This document shows positions 48,003-57,556 of a stretch of DNA of 64,000 nt, one piece after another. Position 1 is the first letter of the stretch. Each line of letters opens with the position of its first letter. Origin of the DNA: SVTX01 sp045658225 (GTDB taxonomy: Bacteria; Bacillota; Clostridia; Oscillospirales; CAG-272). The position numbers were made by a program, and so were the translations under genes. The stretch lies in assembly GCA_045658225.1 (NCBI GenBank), contig JAZOUO010000009.1, forward strand, positions 1-64,000, given 5' to 3'. The notes below the pieces were generated by a model. The model worked only from the letters and a program-made list of their open reading frames with translations, ran no database searches and was not told where the DNA came from.

Positions 48003-50834
48003 TCATTTATTTAATATCTTCTTCAAATACTGCCCTGTATAAGAGCCTTGTACTCTTGCAACCTCCTCGGGTGTGCCAGTGGCAACGATAGTACCGCCTC
48101 CCTCTCCCCCCTCGGGGCCGAGGTCAATGATATGATCCGCGGTCTTTATCACGTCAAGGTTGTGCTCTATAACAAGCACGGTGTTCCCACCGTCGCAGAT
48201 ACGGTTTAGCACCTCAAGAAGCTTTGCCACGTCGTGCGTGTGAAGTCCCGTCGTGGGCTCGTCAAGAATATATATCGTCTTGCCCGTGCTGCGCTTTGAA
48301 AGCTCTGTTGCAAGCTTAACTCTCTGCGCCTCGCCGCCCGAAAGCGTGGTTGACGACTGACCAATTTTCACGTAGCCAAGCCCAACATCATAAAGTGTCT
48401 GAAGCTTGCGCTGAATTTTGGGGAGTCCATCAAAGAAGGTTATTCCCTCCTCAACCGTCATATCAAGCACGTCAAATATATTTTTACCCTTATATTTAAC
48501 CTCAAGCGTGTCGCGGTTGTATCTCTTTCCCTTGCACACGTCACAGGTCACGTAAACGTCGGGCAAGAAGTGCATCTCAATGCACTTAACTCCGTCGCCC
48601 TCGCAGGCTTCGCATCTGCCTCCCTTGACGTTAAAGGAAAATCTGCCCGCAGTATATCCCTTTGCCTTTGCATCCTTGGTCTGCGAAAAGAGGTCACGAA
48701 TGTCCGTAAACAGACCCGTGTAGGTCGCAGGGTTGGAGCGAGGAGTGCGCCCTATGGGGCTTTGGTCGATACAGATAACCTTGTCGAGATTTTCAAGTCC
48801 CTCAATGCCCTTGTTTTTGCCAGGGTAAGAGATAGCGCGGTTGAGGTCGTGCGCAAGTTTGGGGTAGATTATACCGTTTACAAGCGAGGACTTACCCGAG
48901 CCCGAAACTCCCGTCACGCAGACGAATTTGCCAAGCGGCATCTCAACGTCAATACATTTGAGGTTGTTCTGCTCCGCACCCTTGACAGTCAAATAATTGC
49001 CGTTGCCCTCGCGTCGAGACTTTGGCACATCTATCTTCATTCTGCCCGACAGATATGCGCCCGTGATGGAATCGGGATTGTTTTTGACCTCGTCGGGAGT
49101 TCCTGCCGCCACAACGTGACCGCCGTGTATTCCCGCACCGGGACCTATGTCGATTATATAGTCAGACTCCTGCATAGTCTCCTCGTCGTGCTCGACGACG
49201 ATAACCGTATTTCCTATATCACGCAAGCGTTTGAGGGTTGCTATAAGCTTTGAGTTATCCCTCTGATGAAGTCCTATGCTGGGCTCGTCAAGTATATAAA
49301 GCACGCCAACGAGTGACGAGCCTATCTGTGTGGCAAGTCTTATTCTCTGCGCCTCGCCGCCCGAGAGCGTTCCCGCCTTGCGCGAAAGCGTGAGATACTC
49401 AAGTCCGACGCTCACAAGGAAGCCGAGTCGGGCTCTTATTTCCTTGAGTATCTCGCGGGATATTTCCTGCTCCGTCTCGGTAAGCGTGAGATTATTGACA
49501 AACTCAAGCTCGCGCTCAACCGACATAGCGCAAAAGTCGTGCAGATTTATGCCGCCCACCGTGACTGCAAGTGACAAGGGGTTAAGTCTTTGTCCGTGAC
49601 AGTATGCGCAGGGTGCTTCTTCTACAAACTGCTCGTAATATTCCGCCGCCATACCCATCGCCATTCTCTGCTCTATCATAGGTATAACGCCGTCAAAGGA
49701 TGCAAGTCGGCGGTGAGCCTCGCCGCCAAAATATCTTACGACGTCGTACTTTTCAGTGCCGCTTCCGTACATAAGCACGTCATAAGCCTTGTCCGAAAAG
49801 TCCTTTATGGGCGTGTTGAGGTCAAATCCGAATTTTTCACCGACTGCGGCAAATAACGGACCGTTCCAGCTCTCGTCCTCAAGGGTCTTGAAGCCGTTTA
49901 CGTTTATCGCTCCTTCGCGGAGTGACAGGGACTTATTGGGTATAACTCTGTCAAGCGCGATTCGTCTTGTGTCGCCAAGTCCCGAGCAGTGCGGACACGC
50001 GCCCTGCGGGTTGTTGAACGAGAACATTCTCGGCTCAAGCTCTCCGACAGAAACTCCGTGTTCCTCGCAGGCATAGGACTGCGAAAAGGAAAGCTCCTCT
50101 CCCTCGCTGTTATCTCTCGGGAGCGTGACGACGAGCAGATGTCCGTCTGCCGCCGACAACGCGCTCTCAACCGAATCGGCAAGGCGCGAGCGTATTCCGT
50201 CCTTCATTACAAGTCTGTCGACTACTATCTCAATAGAGTGCTTTTTATTCTTGTCAAGCTTTATCTCCTCGGACAAATCGTATATACTTCCGTCAATTCT
50301 GACGCGCGCATAGCCGCTTTTTTTTGCATCCGAGAGCACCTTTTCGTGCATTCCCTTTTGCGCACGAACAACTGGCGCAAGTATCATAAATCTCTCGCCC
50401 TCGGGGAGTGCCGTCACTCGCTCGATTATCTGGTCAACGCTCTGCTGTCTTATCTCCTTGCCGCAAATGGGACAGTGAGGCACGCCGATGCGCGCGTAGA
50501 GCAGACGCAGATAGTCGTATATTTCTGTCACCGTTCCAACTGTGGAACGGGGGTTTTTTGACGTTGTTTTCTGGTCTATGGAAATAGACGGAGAGAGCCC
50601 CTCGATAATATCCACGTCAGGCTTGTCCAGCTGACCGAGAAACATTCTCGCATAGCTCGAGAGTGACTCCACGAAGCGTCTGTGTCCCTCGGCATACACC
50701 GTGTCAAACGCGAGCGACGACTTGCCGCTTCCCGACAGACCCGAAAGCACGACCAGCTTGTCGCGCGGTATATCGACGTCAATATTCTTGAGGTTGTGTA
50801 CCCTCGCTCCTCTGATTACTATATTCTGCGCCAT
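48003..50834 (-). CDS. uvrA: Excinuclease ABC subunit A
   Basis: A 943-residue damage-sensing ATPase of nucleotide excision repair. Two ABC modules are visible, with Walker A motifs GLSGSGKSSLAFDT (about 32-45) and GVSGSGKSSLVNGI, and signatures LSGGEAQRIRLA and LSGGEAQRVKLA. Zinc-finger cysteines occur in CPICGKEI, CPHCSGLG and CEACEGDG...CDVCKGKRYN. All domains are full length. It follows uvrB by 7 bp, so the two are co-transcribed; no ribosome-site anomaly. Confidence 0.98.
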   Translation of the reverse strand: MAQNIVIRGARVHNLKNIDVDIPRDKLVVLSGLSGSGKSSLAFDTVYAEGHRRFVESLSSYARMFLGQLDKPDVDIIEGLSPSISIDQKTTSKNPRSTVGTVTEIYDYLRLLYARIGVPHCPICGKEIRQQSVDQIIERVTALPEGERFMILAPVVRAQKGMHEKVLSDAKKSGYARVRIDGSIYDLSEEIKLDKNKKHSIEIVVDRLVMKDGIRSRLADSVESALSAADGHLLVVTLPRDNSEGEELSFSQSYACEEHGVSVGELEPRMFSFNNPQGACPHCSGLGDTRRIALDRVIPNKSLSLREGAINVNGFKTLEDESWNGPLFAAVGEKFGFDLNTPIKDFSDKAYDVLMYGSGTEKYDVVRYFGGEAHRRLASFDGVIPMIEQRMAMGMAAEYYEQFVEEAPCAYCHGQRLNPLSLAVTVGGINLHDFCAMSVERELEFVNNLTLTETEQEISREILKEIRARLGFLVSVGLEYLTLSRKAGTLSGGEAQRIRLATQIGSSLVGVLYILDEPSIGLHQRDNSKLIATLKRLRDIGNTVIVVEHDEETMQESDYIIDIGPGAGIHGGHVVAAGTPDEVKNNPDSITGAYLSGRMKIDVPKSRREGNGNYLTVKGAEQNNLKCIDVEMPLGKFVCVTGVSGSGKSSLVNGIIYPKLAHDLNRAISYPGKNKGIEGLENLDKVICIDQSPIGRTPRSNPATYTGLFTDIRDLFSQTKDAKAKGYTAGRFSFNVKGGRCEACEGDGVKCIEMHFLPDVYVTCDVCKGKRYNRDTLEVKYKGKNIFDVLDMTVEEGITFFDGLPKIQRKLQTLYDVGLGYVKIGQSSTTLSGGEAQRVKLATELSKRSTGKTIYILDEPTTGLHTHDVAKLLEVLNRICDGGNTVLVIEHNLDVIKTADHIIDLGPEGGEGGGTIVATGTPEEVARVQGSYTGQYLKKILNK

Positions 50835-50841
50835 AATTCTC

Positions 50842-52812
50842 CTATTCTTCCCTTATCCTCTTTATCTCGTCACGCAGGTATGCCGCGCGCTCGAAGTCGA
50901 GCTTGCGTGCGGCGTTCTTCATCTCGACAGTCATTGATGCGATGAGCTTGTCCTTTTCCTGCGTTGTCATCTTCTTCTTTGTCTTTGTTTGCTTCTTATT
51001 TGACGTATCCTCCGACGCGCCTATGTCGATCACGTCACGCACGCCCTTGATGATTGTTTTAGGCGTGATACCGTGCGTCTCGTTGTACGCCATCTGAATC
51101 TTACGGCGGCGTTCGGTCTCGCGTATCGCACCCGCCATTGAGTTTGTTATGCTATCAGCATACATTATGACCTTTCCGCCCGCGTTTCTCGCGGCGCGTC
51201 CTATGGTCTGGATAAGAGACCTCTCTGCACGCAAAAAGCCTTCCTTGTCTGCGTCAAGTATCGCAACGAGCGACACCTCGGGTATATCAAGTCCCTCACG
51301 AAGCAAATTTATTCCAACGAGAACGTCGAAAACTCCAAGACGTAGGTCTCGGATTATCTCCATTCTCTCCATTGTGTCCACGTTATGATGAATATATCTG
51401 ACCTTAATTTCATTACTTTCAAGATACTCGGTAAGGTCCTCCGCCATCTTTTTCGTGAGAGTGGTGACAAGCACCCTCTCGCCCTTTTTAGTGCGCTCAC
51501 GTATCTCTCCCATAAGGTTGTCTATCTGACCCTCAATGGGGCACACCTCGAGCTCGGGGTCAACAAGTCCCGTCGGACGAATTATCTGCTCGACGGTCTG
51601 CTCCGAGTGTATGTTTTCATAGTCTCCGGGCGTTGCGGAGACGAATATCGCCTGATTTATTTTTGACTCAAACTCCTCAAAATAAAGCGGTCTGTTGTCG
51701 TATGCTGAGGGCAGTCTGAAGCCATAGTCTATAAGGTTTTTCTTTCTTGCTGTATCTCCTCCACTCATTCCCCTGACCTGTGGAAGCGTCACGTGTGACT
51801 CGTCCACAAACATAATAAAGTCCTCGGGAAAATAGTCGAGAAGTGTGTAAGGTGTCGAGCCCGCCGGGCGACGCGCGAGAACTCTCGAATAGTTCTCAAC
51901 GCCCGAGCAAAAGCCTATTTCTTTTAGCATTTCCATGTCGTACTTGACGCGTTCCTTTATTCTCTGCGCCTCGATAAGCTTGTTCTCGGACTCAAAATAC
52001 TCTACGCGGTCGTACATCTCACACATAATGTCAGCTATAGCCGCCTCTCGCTTTTCGTCGGATACGGCATAGTGAGTTGCGGGGTAAATGGCAACGTAGG
52101 AAAGTAGTCTTACATACTCTCCCGTCACAATATTTATCTCTGAAATTCTGTCAATTTCGTCGTCGAAAAATTCAATTCTTATAGCCTTATCGTCCATATT
52201 TGCGGGGATTATCTCAAGCGTATCCCCACGGACTCGGAAATTGTCACGCGTAAGGCTCATATCATTTCTCGTATAGCTTATAGCGACCAGTCGCTGTATG
52301 AGCTCTTCACGCGACATTATCATTCCCGGACGTAGAGCGAGGACAAGTCCCTTGTACTCGTCAGGCTCACCAAGTGAATATATGCACGACACAGAGGCTA
52401 CGATGATTACGTCTTTTCTCTCGAAAAGAGCGCTCGTAGCCGAATGGCGAAGTCTGTCTATCTCGTCGTTGATAAGCGCGTCCTTTTCTATATACATATC
52501 TTTGCCGGGGATATAAGCCTCAGGCTGATAGTAGTCGTAATAGGACACAAAATACTCAACCGCGTTGTCGGGAAAGAACTCCCGAAACTCCGAGCAGAGC
52601 TGCGCCGCAAGTGTTTTATTGTGCGCGAGCACCAGGGTGGGCTTGTTTACCTGCGCTATGACGTTTGCCATAGTGAAGGTCTTACCCGATCCCGTGACGC
52701 CCAAAAGAGTCTGCATACGCTTGCCCTCTCGAATGCCGCGCACGAGACCCTCAATAGCCTCGGGCTGATCGCCCGAGGCTTGATATTCACTTTTAAGAAT
52801 GAATTTTTCCAT
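50842..52812 (-). CDS. uvrB: Excinuclease ABC subunit B
   Basis: A 656-residue helicase-like repair protein. Walker A GVTGSGKT at 38-45, the beta-hairpin YDYYQPEAYIPGKDMYIEKDA that clamps DNA, DESHVTLPQVRGM, the helicase motif QTIGRAARNAGGKVIMYAD and a C-terminal UVR domain (KDKLIASMTVEMKNAARKLDFERAAYLRDEIK) that meets UvrC. Just before it is a Lys/Thr-rich linker (SNKKQTKTKKKMTTQ). ATG at 52810-52812 is chosen as the homologous start; a frame extending a further 31 codons is an artefact of the preceding gene's 3' end. The ribosome site is weak. Confidence 0.97.
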   Translation of the reverse strand: MEKFILKSEYQASGDQPEAIEGLVRGIREGKRMQTLLGVTGSGKTFTMANVIAQVNKPTLVLAHNKTLAAQLCSEFREFFPDNAVEYFVSYYDYYQPEAYIPGKDMYIEKDALINDEIDRLRHSATSALFERKDVIIVASVSCIYSLGEPDEYKGLVLALRPGMIMSREELIQRLVAISYTRNDMSLTRDNFRVRGDTLEIIPANMDDKAIRIEFFDDEIDRISEINIVTGEYVRLLSYVAIYPATHYAVSDEKREAAIADIMCEMYDRVEYFESENKLIEAQRIKERVKYDMEMLKEIGFCSGVENYSRVLARRPAGSTPYTLLDYFPEDFIMFVDESHVTLPQVRGMSGGDTARKKNLIDYGFRLPSAYDNRPLYFEEFESKINQAIFVSATPGDYENIHSEQTVEQIIRPTGLVDPELEVCPIEGQIDNLMGEIRERTKKGERVLVTTLTKKMAEDLTEYLESNEIKVRYIHHNVDTMERMEIIRDLRLGVFDVLVGINLLREGLDIPEVSLVAILDADKEGFLRAERSLIQTIGRAARNAGGKVIMYADSITNSMAGAIRETERRRKIQMAYNETHGITPKTIIKGVRDVIDIGASEDTSNKKQTKTKKKMTTQEKDKLIASMTVEMKNAARKLDFERAAYLRDEIKRIREE

Positions 52813-52840
52813 ACTTTTAGTGTTCTCTTTTTTGTGAAAA

Positions 52841-53473
52841 TTATTCTGCTGCTTCCTCTGTTGCTTCTTCTGTTGCCTCTGCCTCAACCTCAACGGGAGC
52901 TTCATCGTCAGCCTTCTTGGATGCCTTTATGTAAGCAATAAGAGAAAGAACGAAGGAAAGAACCGTGAGAACGATGATAACGATACCTGCTATCATAAGA
53001 AGAATGTTTACGATAGCGTCAGCTGCGCCGAGAATAGCGGGAAGGAACACGATAAGGATAGCACCGATAAGTATTCTGAGCCATTCCTTGGAAAGCTGCT
53101 CCTTCTTGGAGGGAGCGATAACTATTCTGATAATGGGAAGAACGATAAGGTAAATTGCAAGAAGCACTGTAAGTATCGTAGAAATGATAGCGTTCTGGTA
53201 AACGATCATAATAGCTCCGAGCACTACTGCGATAGCGGAAACTATAACGTCAAACAGACCTCCCTTTTCCTTGTGAGCAAGGTTTACGATACCTCTGATA
53301 AGGGGTGCGATGTTGGTAAGGATAATGATTATACCTGTGACGATAAGCACCCACTTGATGATTGTGGCAGCTCCAAGTGTGGAGAGGAACAAAAGAAGTC
53401 CTCCGAAAATAAGTCCGAATACGAGCGAGATAATTATCTCAGCAAGTACGCTCTTTTTTGTCTTTGTAGCCAT
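52841..53473 (-). CDS. DUF308/HdeD-like membrane protein
   Basis: A 210-residue protein with six predicted membrane helices in pairs (about 10-30, 35-55, 75-92, 98-118, 133-150, 158-180), the layout of the HdeD/DUF308 family, and a long acidic Ala-Glu tail (186-210, VEVEAEATEEATEEAAE). HdeD is an acid-resistance membrane protein in Escherichia coli; in Clostridia the role is unknown. It lies between coaD (4 bp) and uvrB (28 bp). AAAGGAA precedes the ATG. Confidence 0.82.
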   Translation of the reverse strand: MATKTKKSVLAEIIISLVFGLIFGGLLLFLSTLGAATIIKWVLIVTGIIIILTNIAPLIRGIVNLAHKEKGGLFDVIVSAIAVVLGAIMIVYQNAIISTILTVLLAIYLIVLPIIRIVIAPSKKEQLSKEWLRILIGAILIVFLPAILGAADAIVNILLMIAGIVIIVLTVLSFVLSLIAYIKASKKADDEAPVEVEAEATEEATEEAAE

Positions 53474-53477
53474 GTTG

Positions 53478-54002
53478 TTAAATTCCTTTCTGATTTGAAT
53501 TTAATTGTTTTATATAAGCTAAAGCATCGGGATGAATACTTCCCTCGAGAGATGAAAGCTCACCCATAGCTATAACTTCTCTGATGTTTGTTGAGCTTAT
53601 AGAGTCAAAGCTCGGGTCTGCGGGCATAAACAGCGCTTGCGCACGGGGATTATGCTCGCGATTGTATTTGGCGTGTATCATTTCATATTCAAAGTCACGC
53701 GAGTCGCGCACGCCGCGCACCACTGCAACTATATTATATGCGTCACAAAAATCTATAAGCATTCCGTCCCAAAGCACCGCCTCGGCGTTTTTTATATGGG
53801 ATATTGAGAGACGCGTCAGCTCAAGTCTCTGCTCGGGAGTGAACATATATTCCGTCTTTGAGGACAGTCTTTTGTCATGCTCTGCCGAGTCGTTGTTCAT
53901 CACCGCGACGTATATTTTTTCAAACATCGGAGATGCGCGCTCAATTATATTGACGTGACCAAGAGTTATGGGGTCAAAGCTACCCGGTACGAGTGCGTTC
54001 AT
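53478..54002 (-). CDS. coaD: Pantetheine-phosphate adenylyltransferase
   Basis: The 174-residue nucleotidyltransferase carries out the penultimate step of coenzyme A synthesis. PGSFDPITLGHVNIIERA holds the (T/H)xGH nucleotide-binding motif, and VVRGVRDSRDFEYEMIHAKYN and SISSTNIREVIAMG (ISSTxxR) are conserved catalytic segments. Length is standard for the family (about 160). It follows rsmD by 15 bp, the widespread rsmD-coaD pair. Confidence 0.97.
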   Translation of the reverse strand: MNALVPGSFDPITLGHVNIIERASPMFEKIYVAVMNNDSAEHDKRLSSKTEYMFTPEQRLELTRLSISHIKNAEAVLWDGMLIDFCDAYNIVAVVRGVRDSRDFEYEMIHAKYNREHNPRAQALFMPADPSFDSISSTNIREVIAMGELSSLEGSIHPDALAYIKQLNSNQKGI

Positions 54003-54017
54003 ATTATCTGTCCTTTC

Positions 54018-54584
54018 TCAATTATTTTTTATGCCTATAAGGGTTATGTTTGCCGCGCCGAATTTTTTGTGCTTTATCACCTCAAAAATTTCTCTTGACT
54101 CGGGGCAGGACTCAAAAATATCCTCCTCCTCGCTCTCGCAAGCGATTATAGTCGTAGGCTTGAGAAGTCCCGCGTCATAAAGACTTTTCGCACTTTGCGC
54201 GGCTATGCGCAAAGCGTACGGCGGGTCTATAAAGACTATATCGTATTTTTTTCGATTTCTCACGGCACGGATAAAGTCCGAAACGTCGGAGCATATAACG
54301 CTCGCGCCGTCGAGCAGTTTCGTTTTTATAATATTTTCGTCAATAACTTTAGTGGCTTGCTTTGACTTGTCCACCATTGTCGCGCTGTTTGCTCCGCGAG
54401 ACAACGCCTCAAGCCCAAGCTGTCCCGAGCCCGCGTAAAGGTCTAGCACGTCTCTGCCCTCAATATCAAATTGAAGCATAGAGAACAATGCCTCCTTACA
54501 TCTTTCGGACGTGGGTCTTGTGGCGTCCCCCTCAAGAGTTCTGAGCTTGACACCGCGAGCCTTGCCCGTGATTATTCTCATCAT
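54018..54584 (-). CDS. rsmD: 16S rRNA (guanine966-N2)-methyltransferase RsmD
   Basis: A 188-residue methyltransferase. RIITGKARGVKLRTLEGDATRPTSERCKEALFSML spans residues 3-37, then the SAM motif DVLDLYAGSGQLGLEALSRGA and the catalytic VFIDPPYAL (DPPY). It methylates G966 of 16S rRNA. The first of two adjacent ATG codons is used, eight bases after AGGAAAAGG; the second would give MRIITG as in most relatives. It lies between uvrC (19 bp) and coaD. Confidence 0.95.
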   Translation of the reverse strand: MMRIITGKARGVKLRTLEGDATRPTSERCKEALFSMLQFDIEGRDVLDLYAGSGQLGLEALSRGANSATMVDKSKQATKVIDENIIKTKLLDGASVICSDVSDFIRAVRNRKKYDIVFIDPPYALRIAAQSAKSLYDAGLLKPTTIIACESEEEDIFESCPESREIFEVIKHKKFGAANITLIGIKNN

Positions 54585-54603
54585 AATTCTTGCCTTTTCC
54601 TAT

Positions 54604-56448
54604 TTATTTCTTACCTTTTTCAAAATATTCTCTGATATTTTTTGCCAAAGCCTCGGTAATTCCCGAAACTTGAGTCAGCTCCTCAACAGTCGCTCTCTGA
54701 ACACCCGCAAGTCCGCCAAAGGTCTTGAGCAGCAGCTTTGCCTTGGCGTCACCAATTCCCTTTATCTTCGTCAGAGAGGATTTTGTAAGTGTCTTCCTCT
54801 TTGCGCTGTCCATTTTAGATACTGTGTATCTATGCACTTCCTCTTGTATCTTATAGATAAACACAAACACCGCGTTCTCGCGCGAAATGTTTATCTCCTC
54901 GCTTTCGGTACAGAGCGCGCGGGTCTTGTGGAACTCGTCCTTGACCATTCCAAAAACCGCTATATGCTCCATTCCCCGTTCGCGCAAAAGCTCCTTGACT
55001 GTGGAGACGTGTCCACGTCCTCCATCAAGCAGTATAAGGTCGGGTAGATGCGAAAACGAGCCGTCCTCGTCCGACAGGTGCGACAGTCGACGGTCTATGA
55101 CCTGCCGCATTGATGCGTAGTCATCGGTAGTGCCTTCAAGACCCTTTATCTTAAAGCTTCTGTAATCCGACCTCTTGAAAGAGCGTCCCTCCGTCACTAT
55201 CATACCAGCGGTGATATGCTCTTTTCCAAGGTTGGATATATCGTACGCCTCGATTCTCTCGGGGTAGGTTTCAAGACACAAAAGCTCGGCGAGGCGCAAA
55301 AGCACCTTTTCGTCCTTTTCGTTTTCAATCTTATAAAGCTTTGCCTGCTCCGCGGCATTATCTCTCGCCATATCGCAAAGCATCTTGGCATCTCCCCTCT
55401 CAGGAGTTCTGATTTTCACGCGGCGCCCCGAGAGCTCAGATAGATAATCCGAGAGCAGCTCTCTCTCCTCGTCCTCAAGTTCAAATGAGACAAGTATGCT
55501 TTTGGGTATATATTCGCGTCTGAGATAATGCTCCAATATAAACGAGCTGATATTGCTCTCGTCAACAATTCTGTCTGCGCCAAAGGTGTAGTCACTCTTG
55601 TCACTGACTGCGCCGTTTCGTATATAAAGCACGGATATTGCCGTGCAGACGTCATCTGAGTAAAGCGAGATTATGTCGTGTTCCGTATCGGGTGACGCTA
55701 CCACCTTTTGCTTTTGACTGAGTCTATCAAGCGCGGCTATGGTGTCGCGACACTTTGCCGCAGCCTCGTATCTTTCGCGTTCGGCGTAGTCATACATTTT
55801 TTCAGTCAACTCTTTTTTAACCTCGCTCGTATTGCCCCGCAGAACGTCGGTCGCATATCTTATCTTTTCAGCATATTCCTCGGGTGTGATGTTTCCCGTG
55901 CATACACCGCAGCAGCGTCCTATCTGATAGTATATACATGGTCTCTCCTTGCCAATATCCTTTGGAAATTTTCTTTTGCAGGTGGGGATTCCAAGTGTTG
56001 CAGACAACGTATTTATTACTGAATAGACTGTTGAAACTCCAGAATACGGGCCGAAATATTTTCCCTTGTCGGAGTCTCTTTTACGAGTCATAGTCAACAC
56101 AGGATACTTGCCCTCAGGAATCTTTATATACGGATATGACTTTGCATCCTTGAGCCTTATATTATATTTCGGATTGTATTGCTTTATCAGCGTATTTTCA
56201 AGTGTGAGCGCTTCAATTTCGGTATCACACACATAATAGTCAAAATCCTTGACTTGTGACACCATTTTTGCGGTTTTCGTGTTTTTTTCACCTTGACGGA
56301 AATATTGAGTCACACGATTTTTGAGTTTGCGTGATTTACCAACGTAAATAACGCCCCCCGCGCCCTTCATTATATATACTCCCGGACGCATAGGCAGAGT
56401 ATTGGCTTTTTCAAGAAGATTTTTCATATTATCTCTTGCCTGTTGCAT
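54604..56448 (-). CDS. uvrC: Excinuclease ABC subunit C
   Basis: A 614-residue dual-incision nuclease. The N-terminal GIY-YIG domain is present as MRPGVYIMKGAGGVIYVGKSRKLKNR; the Cys-rich PCIYYQIGRCCGVCTG block and a UVR domain (ERERYEAAAKCRDTIAALDRL) follow; the C-terminal RNase H-like domain has AYDISNLGKEHITAGMIV and DLILLDGGRGHVST; a helix-hairpin-helix pair ends the protein (LTKIKGIGDAKAKLLLKTFG, VSGITEALAKNI). Start at 56446-56448 is set by a strong AGGAGGA. Together with uvrB-uvrA the full Uvr system lies in 8.5 kb. Confidence 0.97.
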   Translation of the reverse strand: MQQARDNMKNLLEKANTLPMRPGVYIMKGAGGVIYVGKSRKLKNRVTQYFRQGEKNTKTAKMVSQVKDFDYYVCDTEIEALTLENTLIKQYNPKYNIRLKDAKSYPYIKIPEGKYPVLTMTRKRDSDKGKYFGPYSGVSTVYSVINTLSATLGIPTCKRKFPKDIGKERPCIYYQIGRCCGVCTGNITPEEYAEKIRYATDVLRGNTSEVKKELTEKMYDYAERERYEAAAKCRDTIAALDRLSQKQKVVASPDTEHDIISLYSDDVCTAISVLYIRNGAVSDKSDYTFGADRIVDESNISSFILEHYLRREYIPKSILVSFELEDEERELLSDYLSELSGRRVKIRTPERGDAKMLCDMARDNAAEQAKLYKIENEKDEKVLLRLAELLCLETYPERIEAYDISNLGKEHITAGMIVTEGRSFKRSDYRSFKIKGLEGTTDDYASMRQVIDRRLSHLSDEDGSFSHLPDLILLDGGRGHVSTVKELLRERGMEHIAVFGMVKDEFHKTRALCTESEEINISRENAVFVFIYKIQEEVHRYTVSKMDSAKRKTLTKSSLTKIKGIGDAKAKLLLKTFGGLAGVQRATVEELTQVSGITEALAKNIREYFEKGKK

Positions 56449-56471
56449 AATACTCCTCCTAAAATCAAAAT

Positions 56472-56513
56472 AAAAATGGCACGGCGAAGCTCAAAGCAAT
56501 CCGTGCCATTTTT
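56472..56513 (-). terminator. Terminator of ptsH
   Basis: A 13-bp perfect stem AAAAATGGCACGG/CCGTGCCATTTTT with a 16-nt loop and a TTTTATTTTG tail on the minus strand, just upstream of uvrC. Confidence 0.92.
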
Positions 56514-56524
56514 ATTTTACATGA

Positions 56525-56788
56525 TTATTCGTTAAATCCCGAACCTACAAGTGCTGCGAGTCCGTTAAGCGCGGCCTCTTCGTCCTGTCCGTCGGCAATA
56601 AGGGTAATTGTCATTCCCTTTGCGATGCCAAGTGAGAGAACTCCAAGCAAGCTCTTTGCATTTACCTTGCGATCATCCTTCTCCACGTATATAGAACACT
56701 TATAGCAGTTCGCCTTCTGAATGAAAAATGTTGCGGGTCTTGCATGCAGACCACTGTCGTTTGTTATAACAACTTCACGAGTTTTCAT
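56525..56788 (-). CDS. ptsH: HPr family phosphocarrier protein
   Basis: An 87-residue HPr. NDSGLHARPATFFIQKA holds the phosphorylatable histidine (His 15) and VNAKSLLGVLSLGIAKG the regulatory serine (Ser 46) targeted by HPr kinase. It shuttles phosphate from Enzyme I to sugar-specific EII proteins and, as HPr-Ser-P, cooperates with CcpA. The presence of His 15 makes it HPr rather than Crh. Own promoter and terminator: a single-gene unit. AGGGGAG precedes the ATG. Confidence 0.94.
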   Translation of the reverse strand: MKTREVVITNDSGLHARPATFFIQKANCYKCSIYVEKDDRKVNAKSLLGVLSLGIAKGMTITLIADGQDEEAALNGLAALVGSGFNE

Positions 56789-56889
56789 ATATTTACTCCC
56801 CTATCGGCAGGCGCTAAAGCACTCTGCTCCTGATTTTTCTTGTGTGCCACAATCCCGCAAAAGCTAGGATTACAGTTTTAACCATAATA

Positions 56890-56918
56890 AGTATAACAAA
56901 AAGTTGTTGTAAAATCAA
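56890..56918 (-). promoter_or_regulatory. Probable sigma-A promoter of ptsH
   Basis: Minus-strand TTGATT (56913-56918), 17-nt spacer, TATACT (56890-56895), leaving a leader of roughly 95 nt that shows no obvious stable fold. Confidence 0.6.
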
Positions 56919-56950
56919 GAGACAATATGGAGTAATTTTGCACATACCAA

Positions 56951-56975
56951 GTGCATTATTTTTGGCACAATGCAC
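56951..56975 (-). terminator. Weak hairpin after the DUF4330 gene
   Basis: GTGCAT/ATGCAC 6-bp stem with a 13-nt loop, 51 bp beyond the stop of the gene at 57026. Only TTGG follows on the minus strand, so it is a doubtful terminator; nothing better lies in this gap. Confidence 0.35.
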
Positions 56976-57025
56976 AAAACAATATGCTTTTTAAACGAAA
57001 ATCAAGTATTGGCACGAAGGAAATG

Positions 57026-57556
57026 TTAATTTCCGTTCTTGTCTGTAAATTGCTTTACTGTTATTGTAAATTCAGTGTCGTCAGTATATACCTCTATTTT
57101 ACTGCCGACAGTTATGTTCAAATCATCAAGGACGTAGTAATTGCCCTCTCTGCTCTTTTTCGTATTTCCGTTAAGCTTTATTTTTCCCTCAAATCTGACA
57201 CGCTCATACATATCGTCAGAGGGTGTATCAGGACTTACGGGTATTTCCTCTGCATTCGGCTCGTCAATAATAACCACCGCATACGCGCCGATTATATCTC
57301 CACTCTTATGAATATATCCTAAAAGCTCACCTGAGGATTTGATGTACACCTCTTCTCCGTCGAGAAGATACTTTGCAAGTGTTTCGTAATCCTCGCACTC
57401 AAACACAACGGTATACACGGGATTATCTTTTCTCGCGTCCTGTTTGGAATTCTGCGATATTTTATACACAACAGACGCTATAAGTATCACCACCAAAAGT
57501 ATAATGAAAACGTCAAGAACATTAAAGGAAAATCTTTTTTTCATATTGTTGCTCAT
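57026..57556 (-). CDS. DUF4330 family membrane-anchored protein
   Basis: A 176-residue protein: basic N-terminus MSNNMKKRFSFN, one membrane anchor (about 13-32, LDVFIILLVVILIASVVYKI) and an extracellular beta-rich domain. VYTVVFECEDYETLAKYLLDGEEVYIKSSGELLGYI is the recognisable DUF4330 core; the end carries LNITVGSKIEVYTDDTEFTITV, a barrel-sandwich-like strand set. Function unknown. It overlaps the related gene upstream by a single base, suggesting tandem duplication and joint work with the O-antigen-ligase-like protein ahead. Confidence 0.8.
   Translation of the reverse strand: MSNNMKKRFSFNVLDVFIILLVVILIASVVYKISQNSKQDARKDNPVYTVVFECEDYETLAKYLLDGEEVYIKSSGELLGYIHKSGDIIGAYAVVIIDEPNAEEIPVSPDTPSDDMYERVRFEGKIKLNGNTKKSREGNYYVLDDLNITVGSKIEVYTDDTEFTITVKQFTDKNGN

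Noticed and set aside
47565..48091. Several overlapping 60-96-codon frames on both strands
   Set aside because: They fall in the hairpin cluster; frames on both strands arise from the inverted repeats, with no ribosome sites and no recognisable domains.
52813..52905. N-terminal extension of uvrB (31 codons)
   Set aside because: The extension is the Ala/Glu-coding tail of the preceding gene read in another frame, giving a Gln/Lys-rich peptide absent from UvrB proteins.
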